Below the pieces are notes generated by a model. The model was not told the origin of the DNA, did not search any database, and was given only the letters and a program-made list of their open reading frames with translations. A stretch of DNA of 64,000 nucleotides from Clostridia bacterium (GTDB lineage: Bacteria > Bacillota > Clostridia > TANB77 > CAG-508), in assembly GCA_900770385.1 (NCBI GenBank), contig CAAGKK010000037.1, positions 13,414 through 77,413 on the forward strand. Reading direction: 5' to 3'. The translations under genes were made by a program, and so were the position numbers. Positions within the stretch are counted from its first letter, which is position 1. Each line of letters begins with the position of its first letter. Of this stretch, positions 7,642 through 14,942 are shown piece after piece.

Positions 7642-9444
7642 ATGCAAATCCTTAAAAAAAATAATGAAAATGGAGTAACATTAATAGTATTAATAATTAC
7701 AATTATTATATTATTAATACTATCTTCTGTAAGTATAAAAATAGTAAAAGATAATGGAATAATCTTCCATACTAAAAATGCACTAAAAGATTATTCAGAA
7801 ACAGAATTTGAAGACCAAATAGGAGTAATCTTTGCTTTATATTTACAAACAGATTATTCAGGTCAAATAGTTAATTATAAAGAAGTGGTAAATGATATAT
7901 TAGATATATTTAATTATCCAAATATAAATGAAGAAACAGGAGAATTAAAAGACCCTAATAAGGCGACAACAGATAAATACACTATAACTGCAAGTAACGG
8001 ATTAGTAGAAGTTGTAGATAAAAACAATCAATCATTATTAAAAATAAAATATGATGAGACAGGTAGAAGCATAAAAATATATTATAATGGTAAAAAATGG
8101 GTATATGAAAACTTTACATTAAAGAGCAAAACAGATATATATGTAGAATATACAGGAGAAGAAACGACATCTGATACAGATGAATATATTACAGGCTTAT
8201 GGAAATATAAAAAGAATGAAAATGGAACATTAACTATAATAGCTTATTTAGGAACAACAGAAGAAGAACTAAAAGATGTAACAGTACCAAATAAAATAAA
8301 TGGACAAATAGTAGAATATTTTGATGGCTTTGGAAAAAATTTAACAGGAACATTAACAATATCAAATGGACTAAAAACAATTGAAAATTATGGAGGTAAC
8401 CAAAAGCTAGCTAATATAAAGTTGAACAAATTAGTAATAGGAGAAGAATGTGTATTACAAAGTGGGTATTTTTTCACAAAAGCAACAATAGGTACAATAG
8501 AAATAGAAGATAATGTAATAATGAATGGAGATGCCATATTTGGAATGGCAAGTGTAAATGATATAATAATTAGAAATAATTTAGAAATAAAATCGGGAGG
8601 AGGAAATGGTTTCTGTTTTGCAACAATAAAAAATAATTTAACAGTTGGAGATAATTGTAAATTTATTAATAATTCACAAGGATTAAATGTTGGAGGAAAA
8701 TTTATTATAGGTAACAATTGTAATATAAATATTGGACAAACAACTGCTCAGGAAATTTCTATTGGAAAGAACTGTACAATTACACAATTAAAAACATGTC
8801 CAAATTTAACAAAATTATCAATAGGCAAAGAAACTATTGCAAATGGATCAGTATTTAATAATACACAATTAAGTAATGAAGATGTAACAAAAGCATTAAA
8901 AGTTCTTAATACAATAAAAGGACAATCTTTTACAAATAACTCAGTAATAACAGAAGTTGAAATCGCAGAAAATAGTAATATTAATGCAGCTATGTTCCAA
9001 AAATGTGCCAATTTAAAAAAACTTATAATAAATAATAATACTACAATCCAAAGTAATGCATCATTTAAATCATTAGCAATAGAAGAATTAATAATAAAAA
9101 ATAATGTTATATTTTCTCCTTGCTATAATATGTTTCAAGGATGTTCAAAATTAAATAAAGTAACGATAGGTGAAAACAGTTCTTTAACTAATGACTTTTT
9201 TAATTCATGCCCTATTGTAGATTTAGAAATAGGAAAAGGTACAGTAGGTACAAATACAACATTTTTAAATTGCACAAAAATAGAAAATATAAAATGGTAC
9301 TTAACAGATGAACAAATAAGTCAGTGTAAAGAAGGAAAAGTTGATACAGTAATATCAGCGGCTAAAATGTTTAGTAGAATTTTAGGATATAACACATATA
9401 CAAAAGAGTTTAGCTTTAATAAAATAATATTTACAAAACAATAA
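7642..9444 (+). CDS. Prepilin-like N-terminus fused to a BspA-type repeat surface protein
   Basis: The 600-residue protein starts with a short charged leader ending N-E-N-G, then V-T-L-I-V-L-I and a long hydrophobic helix, i.e. a type IV prepilin/pseudopilin-type N-terminus. The residue usually Glu5 of mature pilins is not Glu here. A variable region follows, then from about residue 215 to the end a series of irregular 20-25 residue beta repeats (L-x-I-G-x-x-x-x-I and N-C-x-x-L-x-x-L patterns), like BspA/LRR_5 surface repeats. It is expected on the outer face of the membrane after prepilin peptidase processing. GAAGGAAGG precedes the start. Monocistronic, with its own promoter and terminator. 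The ligand is unknown. Confidence 0.75.
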   Translation: MQILKKNNENGVTLIVLIITIIILLILSSVSIKIVKDNGIIFHTKNALKDYSETEFEDQIGVIFALYLQTDYSGQIVNYKEVVNDILDIFNYPNINEETGELKDPNKATTDKYTITASNGLVEVVDKNNQSLLKIKYDETGRSIKIYYNGKKWVYENFTLKSKTDIYVEYTGEETTSDTDEYITGLWKYKKNENGTLTIIAYLGTTEEELKDVTVPNKINGQIVEYFDGFGKNLTGTLTISNGLKTIENYGGNQKLANIKLNKLVIGEECVLQSGYFFTKATIGTIEIEDNVIMNGDAIFGMASVNDIIIRNNLEIKSGGGNGFCFATIKNNLTVGDNCKFINNSQGLNVGGKFIIGNNCNINIGQTTAQEISIGKNCTITQLKTCPNLTKLSIGKETIANGSVFNNTQLSNEDVTKALKVLNTIKGQSFTNNSVITEVEIAENSNINAAMFQKCANLKKLIINNNTTIQSNASFKSLAIEELIIKNNVIFSPCYNMFQGCSKLNKVTIGENSSLTNDFFNSCPIVDLEIGKGTVGTNTTFLNCTKIENIKWYLTDEQISQCKEGKVDTVISAAKMFSRILGYNTYTKEFSFNKIIFTKQ

Positions 9445-9453
9445 AATATACAG

Positions 9454-9487
9454 TAGAGGATGGTTTAGGTAAAAACATCCTCTATTT
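9454..9487 (+). terminator. Intrinsic terminator of the prepilin-like gene
   Basis: TAGAGGATG (9454-9462) pairs with CATCCTCTA (9476-9484), followed by TTTTTATATA. Confidence 0.75.
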
Positions 9488-9512
9488 TTATATATAATAT
9501 TGTTAATTAATG

Positions 9513-9541
9513 TTGAAAAAAGAGCATAAATATGATATAAC
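9513..9541 (+). promoter_or_regulatory. Sigma-A promoter of the cdaA operon
   Basis: TTGAAA (9513-9518), 17-base spacer, TATAAC (9536-9541) with an extended -10 TGA; 36 bases before the first small gene. Confidence 0.6.
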
Positions 9542-9576
9542 TTAAAACAAATTAAATTAGAAAAGGAAAATGAAAA

Positions 9577-9732
9577 ATGCAAAAAAATAAAGATAAAAAA
9601 GAAGAAAAAATCAATAAAAAAAAGGCAGATAAAATGGCAGTTGCTACTAAAATTATTGCTGGTATATTAGTATTATTAATGTTACTAAGTATAGCAGGAA
9701 GTTTCATATATTATCTTTTAAAAATAATTTAA
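9577..9732 (+). CDS. Small single-pass membrane protein (51 aa) before cdaA
   Basis: A 51-residue protein: a very basic N-terminal half (K-K-E-E-K-I-N-K-K-K) followed by one strongly hydrophobic helix (about 27-47). This pattern resembles small DUF4044-like membrane proteins of Firmicutes, though I cannot be sure of the family. AAAAGGAAAA lies upstream of the ATG. Its stop codon TAA overlaps the ribosome site AAGGAG of cdaA, so the two are likely translated as a unit. Its job is unknown; a link to CdaA in the membrane is only suggested by position. Confidence 0.65.
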   Translation: MQKNKDKKEEKINKKKADKMAVATKIIAGILVLLMLLSIAGSFIYYLLKII

Positions 9733-9745
9733 GGAGAATAAAAAA

Positions 9746-10648
9746 ATGAGTGAAAGTCCATTTATAAAAGTAGAAAATTTTTGGAAGGGTGTAACCTTAA
9801 GCTTAAATAATCCATGGAGTATTATTACACTAATTATAGATATAATAATTGTTATATTTTTAATAGTTAAAGTTGTAAAAATATTAAAAGGTTCAAGAGC
9901 AATGCAATTAATAAAAGGTATTTTATTTTTGATAATCATAACTTGGCTAAGTGGTATATTTAACTTTCAAATTTTAAACTACATATTAACTACTATAATG
10001 ACATATGGTGTTATTTTATTAATTGTATTATTTCAACCAGAATTAAGAAGAGCTTTAGAGCAATTAGGTTCATCTAATAAATGGACTAAGTACTTTGGAC
10101 TAGAAAAAGATATTATTTCTAAAACTAAAGAAGGAATTTATAAAATTGTTTTAGCTGTTGTAGAACTATCTAAAAATAAAACAGGAGCTTTAATAGTAAT
10201 TGAAAGAGATATAAAATTAAAGGAAATAATATCAACAGGTGTAACTTTAAATGCTGAAATTTCACCACAATTATTAGTAAATATATTTACTCCAAATACA
10301 CCATTACACGATGGAGCAGTTGCAATTAAAGATAATAAAATAGCAGCGGCAGCTTGTATGCTTCCTTTGGCAAATGATGAAGATATAGCAAGAGAATTAG
10401 GAACAAGACACAGAGCAGCAATTGGTATGAGCAAAGAGTCAGATGCAATTATAATAGTAGTATCAGAAGAAACGGGAAGAATATCAATAGCAAAAGAAGG
10501 AACATTAATAGCAGATCTAAAAGAAGAAGCTATTAAAAAGATACTAATTAGTAATATTATTACCAAAAGATTTAAAGAAGAAGATAAAACAACAATATTA
10601 GATAGAATAAAAAATATAAAGAATATAAGAAAGAAAAAAGCAGAATAA
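9746..10648 (+). CDS. cdaA: Diadenylate cyclase CdaA
   Basis: CdaA makes the second messenger c-di-AMP from two ATP and controls potassium and osmolyte uptake and cell wall balance. The 300-residue protein has three predicted N-terminal membrane helices (about residues 25-100), then a DAC domain with the catalytic D-G-A at 189-191 and the R-H-R motif at 221-223. Its ribosome site overlaps the stop of the preceding small gene. The usual partner cdaR (YbbR) and glmM do not follow; truA starts two bases after the stop codon. Otherwise a typical CdaA. Confidence 0.95.
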   Translation: MSESPFIKVENFWKGVTLSLNNPWSIITLIIDIIIVIFLIVKVVKILKGSRAMQLIKGILFLIIITWLSGIFNFQILNYILTTIMTYGVILLIVLFQPELRRALEQLGSSNKWTKYFGLEKDIISKTKEGIYKIVLAVVELSKNKTGALIVIERDIKLKEIISTGVTLNAEISPQLLVNIFTPNTPLHDGAVAIKDNKIAAAACMLPLANDEDIARELGTRHRAAIGMSKESDAIIIVVSEETGRISIAKEGTLIADLKEEAIKKILISNIITKRFKEEDKTTILDRIKNIKNIRKKKAE

Positions 10649-10650
10649 AA

Positions 10651-11388
10651 ATGAGAAATATTAAACTAACAATAGAATATGATGGAAAAGACTTTAATGG
10701 TTGGCAAAAACAACCTACGCAATTAAATATACAGGGTGAAATAGAAAGAGCAATAAACCTTATAACAGGAGAAAATGTAGAATTAATTGCATCTGGTAGA
10801 ACTGATGCAGGAGTACATGCTTTAAAACAAATAGCAAATTTTAAAACAAATTCGAATATACCTATAAGAAAAATACCTATAGCTATTAATACTAAACTAA
10901 AAAGAAGCATTAGAATTATTAATGCAGAAGAAGTAGATGAGCAATTTCATAGTAGATATCATTGTAAAAGAAAAACATATGAGTATACAATAAATAATTC
11001 TGAAAATGGAACAGCAATATTTAGAAATTATCAGTACAACTTTCCAGAAAAATTAGATGAAGAAAGTATGAATAAGGCTATTAAATACTTTATAGGAGAA
11101 CATGATTTTAGTGCTTTTAAAGCAAGTGGAACTAGTTCAAAAAGCGCAGTTAGAACAATATATAGCGGAGAAGTAATAAGAAATTGTGATATTATAAAAA
11201 TAAAAATTACTGGAAATGGATTTTTATACAACATGGTAAGGATAATTGCTGGAACATTAGTAGAAGTAGGACTAGGCAAAATAAAACCAGAATACATAAA
11301 AGAAATAATAAAGTCAAAAGACAGAACAAAAGCAGGAAAAACACTACCACCACAAGGGTTATGCTTACTAGCTGTAGAATACATTTAA
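10651..11388 (+). CDS. truA: tRNA pseudouridine synthase A
   Basis: TruA converts uridines 38-40 in the tRNA anticodon arm to pseudouridine. The catalytic aspartate is D52 in G-R-T-D-A-G-V-H-A; other family marks are D-G-K-D-F-N-G-W-Q near the N-terminus, Y-H-C-K-R-K-T-Y-E-Y, H-D-F-S-A-F and G-N-G-F-L-Y-N-M-V-R. At 245 residues it is a normal length. It begins two bases after the cdaA stop and is surely co-transcribed; no separate promoter or strong ribosome site was seen, so translation probably couples to cdaA. Confidence 0.95.
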   Translation: MRNIKLTIEYDGKDFNGWQKQPTQLNIQGEIERAINLITGENVELIASGRTDAGVHALKQIANFKTNSNIPIRKIPIAINTKLKRSIRIINAEEVDEQFHSRYHCKRKTYEYTINNSENGTAIFRNYQYNFPEKLDEESMNKAIKYFIGEHDFSAFKASGTSSKSAVRTIYSGEVIRNCDIIKIKITGNGFLYNMVRIIAGTLVEVGLGKIKPEYIKEIIKSKDRTKAGKTLPPQGLCLLAVEYI

Positions 11389-11477
11389 AAAGCATAAAAA
11401 AATAATAATATATATTGATTTTAAATATAAAAAATTGTATAATTTCAATATTGAAAATAAGAAAAATGGAGAAGCAA

Positions 11478-12527
11478 ATGAGTAAAAAAGAAAAAATAAA
11501 AGGACCAATGAAAAAATGGAAGAAAAATTTGATAACAGTTATTGTTATACTAATAGTACTTGGAATGAGTTCAGGCTTATTCTTACTATATGGACCATAT
11601 GGAGGATTTAGGGAATGGCTAATTACAACAGCAATGACAACTTTAAATCATCAATATTTTGCAACATGGTTTTATGATGACAAAACTATACAAGATGTTT
11701 TATCTAATAATGCTGTAATAGAATCAGGCGAAGATACAAATACATCAGAAGTAGAATTAGTAAGTTATGATAAAAAAGTTACATATGCAAATGAATATGA
11801 AGAAGCTATATTAAAAAAAGATGAAGGAAATGACTTATATAAAGTTATACCAATAAAAGGTAAAGGATATTCAGGAAATTTAATAGCTGTTTATGATCCA
11901 TCTAAAATATCAGTATGTGTTACAAAACACTTAGGAACAAAAGGACAATATTTAGTTGATATGGCAACAGATAATAATGCGGTTATTGCAATAAATGGAG
12001 GAGGATTTGTAGATCCTAACTATAACAGCTTAGGTGGAATACCACAAGGAACAGTTATTAAAAATGGAAAAATTATTACTAACAGAACTTATAAAAAAAC
12101 TGGCGGAATTATAGGCTTTACAAAAGATAATAAATTAATATTAGCAAGAATGACAGCAAACGAAGCAATAAAAAATGGTGTTAGAGATGCTGTAACATTT
12201 GGACCATTTCTAATAGTAAATGGAAAACCATCATTCATAAAAGGAAATGGCGGCTGGGGAGAAGCTCCAAGAACAGCTATAGGACAAAGAAAAGATGGTA
12301 TAGTTTTATTCTTAGTAATAGATGGAAGAATGGTTGGAAGACCAGGAGCAGACATGGTAGACTTAACTGAAATAATGCAAAATTATGGAGCTTATAATGC
12401 TGCAAACCTAGATGGTGGAACATCATGTGGTTTAGTTGTAAATGGAAAATTAATAAATGATCCTGTAAATGGAAATGGAAAACACAAAACAAGAATGATT
12501 GCAACAGGATTTATTGTAAAAAAATAA
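11478..12527 (+). CDS. Secreted or membrane-anchored phosphodiester glycosidase-family protein (NAGPA/DUF2233)
   Basis: A 349-residue protein with a basic N-terminus and one membrane helix (about residues 20-40), so anchored with the rest outside. The C-terminal half is a NAGPA/phosphodiester glycosidase domain: A-I-N-G-G-G-F, G-G-I-P-Q-G-T-V-I, G-P-F-L-I-V-N-G, P-R-T-A-I-G-Q and the conserved N-L-D-G-G-T-S near the end. Relatives cleave sugar-1-phosphodiester bonds in glycopolymers or act in exopolysaccharide and teichoic-acid biology; the substrate is unknown. I chose the ATG at 11478 with GGAGA upstream; an in-frame start at 11415 would add an unsupported leader. Confidence 0.82.
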   Translation: MSKKEKIKGPMKKWKKNLITVIVILIVLGMSSGLFLLYGPYGGFREWLITTAMTTLNHQYFATWFYDDKTIQDVLSNNAVIESGEDTNTSEVELVSYDKKVTYANEYEEAILKKDEGNDLYKVIPIKGKGYSGNLIAVYDPSKISVCVTKHLGTKGQYLVDMATDNNAVIAINGGGFVDPNYNSLGGIPQGTVIKNGKIITNRTYKKTGGIIGFTKDNKLILARMTANEAIKNGVRDAVTFGPFLIVNGKPSFIKGNGGWGEAPRTAIGQRKDGIVLFLVIDGRMVGRPGADMVDLTEIMQNYGAYNAANLDGGTSCGLVVNGKLINDPVNGNGKHKTRMIATGFIVKK

Positions 12528-12535
12528 ATTTATAT

Positions 12536-12576
12536 AAAAAGCACACAGAATTTATTATTCTGTGTGCTTTTTTTTA
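12536..12576 (+). terminator. Strong intrinsic terminator
   Basis: A 12-bp GC-containing stem (12540-12551 with 12557-12568), extended by A/T pairs, ends in a run of nine or more T. It separates the glycosidase gene from the mraZ operon. Confidence 0.85.
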
Positions 12577-12608
12577 TAAGAAAAAAATAAAAAAAATTAA
12601 AAAAACTA

Positions 12609-12637
12609 TTGCATAATATAAAAAGTTATATTAAAAT
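12609..12637 (+). promoter_or_regulatory. Promoter of the mraZ (dcw) operon
   Basis: TTGCAT (12609-12614), 17-base spacer, TAAAAT (12632-12637). Transcription would start at about 12644, exactly where the MraZ boxes begin. Confidence 0.6.
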
Positions 12638-12644
12638 ATACATG

Positions 12645-12680
12645 AAGTGGTAGAAAGTGGTTTAAAGTGTCACAAAAGTG
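12645..12680 (+). promoter_or_regulatory. MraZ operator: four direct AAGTG(G/T) boxes
   Basis: AAGTGG at 12645 and 12655, AAGTGT at 12665 and AAGTG at 12676 recur every 10-11 bases on one DNA face, between the promoter and the mraZ start. This is the known architecture of MraZ boxes in Mollicutes and other bacteria, where MraZ binds its own leader to control the division operon. Confidence 0.75.
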
Positions 12681-12698
12681 AAAAGAGGTGAAACCAAA

Positions 12699-13130
12699 TT
12701 GTTTATAGGTGAATACGAACATAGTGTTGATGCTAAAGGCAGAGTAATAATGCCAGCAAAGCTTAGAGAAGACATCGGTGAGAAGTTCATTGTAACAAAA
12801 GGACTTGACGGATGTTTATTTGCGTATTCAAAAACAGAATGGTTAAATTTCGAAGAAAAGCTAAAAACTTTACCACTAACGAATAAAAATGCTAGAGATT
12901 TTGTTAGATTTTTCTTATCTGGCGCTGTAGAATGCGAAATAGATAAACAAGGAAGATTTTTATTACCAAATAACTTAAGAACTTATGCCAAACTAGAAAA
13001 AGAAATAAATATAATTGGTGTAGGAACAAGAATTGAAATTTGGAATAGAGAAAATTGGAAAAATTACAGTAGTAGTGAGAATATTTCAGCAGATGAAATA
13101 GCAGAAAATATGACAATGCTTGGTATATAA
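12699..13130 (+). CDS. mraZ: Transcriptional regulator MraZ
   Basis: MraZ is a ring-forming AbrB-like DNA-binding protein heading the division and cell-wall cluster. I place the start at the TTG at 12699 (AGAGGTGA about 8 bases upstream), giving the family N-terminus [14 protein letters not shown] and 143 residues as in Bacillus; the upstream in-frame GTG at 12678 lies inside the last operator box. Two SpoVT/AbrB half-repeats are visible: [11 protein letters not shown] near the start and D-K-Q-G-R-F-L-L-P near residue 84. It very likely binds the boxes just upstream. Confidence 0.95.
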   Translation: MFIGEYEHSVDAKGRVIMPAKLREDIGEKFIVTKGLDGCLFAYSKTEWLNFEEKLKTLPLTNKNARDFVRFFLSGAVECEIDKQGRFLLPNNLRTYAKLEKEINIIGVGTRIEIWNRENWKNYSSSENISADEIAENMTMLGI

Positions 13131-13359
13131 CTTGCAAAAGTTTATATAAAATACAAAAGATTAAATAAGAAACAAATGAAAAATAAAAGGTTCTGCCTTT
13201 TGCAAGATACAAAAGATAAAGCATACAAAAGAAAAAATTTACAAATGAATTGTAAAAAACAAAAGATTTGTAAGTGCAAAAGAAAAAAACAATTATAAAC
13301 AAAAGCCTAAAGGCGGGCCAAAGGTCCGCCTAAAAAAATCAAATAGGAAGGATGTTTAA
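13131..13359 (+). other. Intergenic region mraZ-rsmH with CAAAAG repeats and a GC hairpin
   Basis: 229 bases without a gene. The sequence CAAAAG recurs at least seven times, mostly as A/G-CAAAAG. Near the end a GC-rich hairpin (13311-13319 with 13323-13331, 3-base loop, one G-U pair) stands out from the AT-rich surroundings, 28 bases before rsmH. There is no T-run after it, so it is not a standard terminator; it could be an RNA processing or stability element. Confidence 0.5.
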
Positions 13360-14289
13360 ATGGAATTTAAACATATACCTGTACTTTTAAATGAATGTAT
13401 AAATGGATTAGAAATTAAACCAGATGGAATATATGTAGATGGTACATTAGGTGGTGCAGGTCATAGTAGCGAAATCGTAAAACACTTATCTACAAAAGGG
13501 ACTTTAATAGGTATAGATAGAGATGAAGAAGCATTAAAAGCAGCTAGTGAAAAACTAAAAGAATATAAAAATGTAAAATACATTTATGGTAATCATGATA
13601 ATATAAAAGAAATACTAGAACAATTAAAAATAGACAAAGTAGATGGTATACTTTTAGATTTGGGAGTTTCGTCATATCAGCTAGATGAAAAAAATAGAGG
13701 CTTTAGTTATATGGCAGATGCAAAGTTAGATATGAGGATGGATAAAACAACAGGTATAACAGCAGAAGAAATAGTAAATACATATTCGGAAGATATTTTA
13801 TCTAAAATAATTTTTGAATATGGAGAAGAAAGATTTGCAAAAAAAATTGCTAATAATATATGTAAATATAGAAAAGAAAAAAGAATAGAAACAACTAAAG
13901 AATTATCAAAAATAATAGAAAACTCTATTCCAAAATCAATGCAAAATAATGGACATCCAGCAAAAAGAACATTTCAAGCAATACGAATAGAAGTAAACAA
14001 CGAAATAGAGCCATTATATAAAACAATATTAGATTGCATAGATGTTTTAAAATCACATGGTAGGCTTTGTGTAATTACATTTCACTCATTAGAAGATAGA
14101 GCAGTTAAAAATGCTTATACAGAAGCAAATGGAAAATGCATATGTCCACCAGGATTACCATACTGCGTATGTGGAGCAAAAAAACTAGGAAAAATAATCA
14201 ATAAAAAGCCAATAGTAGCAAATGATTTAGAAGCAAAAGAAAATTCTAGATCAAGAAGCGCAAAGTTGAGAATATTTGAAAAGATATAA
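13360..14289 (+). CDS. rsmH: 16S rRNA (cytosine-N4)-methyltransferase RsmH
   Basis: RsmH (MraW) methylates C1402 of 16S rRNA at N4 using SAM. The 309-residue protein has the family start [12 protein letters not shown] motif [11 protein letters not shown] (26-36), [12 protein letters not shown] and F-H-S-L-E-D-R near the C-terminus, plus a [10 protein letters not shown] segment. AGGAAGGA precedes the ATG. Second gene of the mraZ operon; ftsL follows after 14 bases. Confidence 0.96.
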   Translation: MEFKHIPVLLNECINGLEIKPDGIYVDGTLGGAGHSSEIVKHLSTKGTLIGIDRDEEALKAASEKLKEYKNVKYIYGNHDNIKEILEQLKIDKVDGILLDLGVSSYQLDEKNRGFSYMADAKLDMRMDKTTGITAEEIVNTYSEDILSKIIFEYGEERFAKKIANNICKYRKEKRIETTKELSKIIENSIPKSMQNNGHPAKRTFQAIRIEVNNEIEPLYKTILDCIDVLKSHGRLCVITFHSLEDRAVKNAYTEANGKCICPPGLPYCVCGAKKLGKIINKKPIVANDLEAKENSRSRSAKLRIFEKI

Positions 14290-14303
14290 GGAGGTGAAAA
14301 CTT

Positions 14304-14828
14304 ATGGCAGGATACAATAGAAATAGGTATCAATATGAAACAAGTCCAAGAAAATTAGAACCAGAATATAGACCTATTCAAAAAAAATATCCGAAAAAAA
14401 GTACTGCAGCAAAGAAAAGTAATATATCAACTAAAAAAAGCATAAATACACAGACAAAAACAATAAAAGCACAATATAAGGCAATACTTTATGTTGTAGT
14501 AGCTTTTGCAATATTATTTGCCATAAGTTATAGAAATACGGTTATATCTGAAAAATATAGTCATATTAAAGAAGTAAAAAGCGATCTAGCAACAATAGAA
14601 AAAGAAAATGAACAAATGGAAGTAAGCATAGAAAGTAAAACAAATTTAGGAACAATAGAAAAAGAAGCAAAAGAAAAATTAGGCATGAAAAAATTAGATG
14701 ATAATCAGGCAATATATGTAAATTTAGATAAAAAAGATTATGTAGAATCAATGACAGATGAAATTGTTAAAAATAATAATCAAAATATATTCCAAAAAAT
14801 TATTGCTAAAATTCAAAATATATTTTAA
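14304..14828 (+). CDS. ftsL: Cell division protein FtsL
   Basis: FtsL forms a membrane complex with FtsQ/DivIB and DivIC that activates septal wall synthesis. The 174-residue protein has a long basic cytoplasmic tail (1-60), one membrane helix (about 62-80), then an extracellular coiled coil (Y-S-H-I-K-E-V-K-S-D-L through K-E-K-L-G-M-K) with the K-L-G-M motif typical of FtsL/DivIC. AAGGAGGTGA gives an unambiguous start. Position between rsmH and the class B PBP is the classic dcw order. Sequence conservation is low in this family; the assignment rests on topology and location. Confidence 0.88.
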   Translation: MAGYNRNRYQYETSPRKLEPEYRPIQKKYPKKSTAAKKSNISTKKSINTQTKTIKAQYKAILYVVVAFAILFAISYRNTVISEKYSHIKEVKSDLATIEKENEQMEVSIESKTNLGTIEKEAKEKLGMKKLDDNQAIYVNLDKKDYVESMTDEIVKNNNQNIFQKIIAKIQNIF

Positions 14829-14860
14829 TTAGAAAAGAACTATAAATTAAACAATAAATA

Positions 14861-14890
14861 AAAAAGAATTAGGAAACTAATTCTTTTTTT
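14861..14890 (+). terminator. Intrinsic terminator inside the dcw cluster
   Basis: A 12-bp A/T-rich stem (14861-14872 with 14877-14888), GAAA loop and T-run lies between ftsL and the PBP gene. It may lower downstream expression or mark the end of the mraZ-rsmH-ftsL unit. Confidence 0.65.
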
Positions 14891-14942
14891 TATATAGAGA
14901 TAATAAAATTAATAATAATATATTTGTTAAAGGAATGATAAA

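Noticed and set aside
10138..10566. Long antisense frames opposite cdaA and other genes
   Set aside because: They mirror AT-rich coding sequence, lack ribosome sites and show only hydrophobic or low-complexity products.
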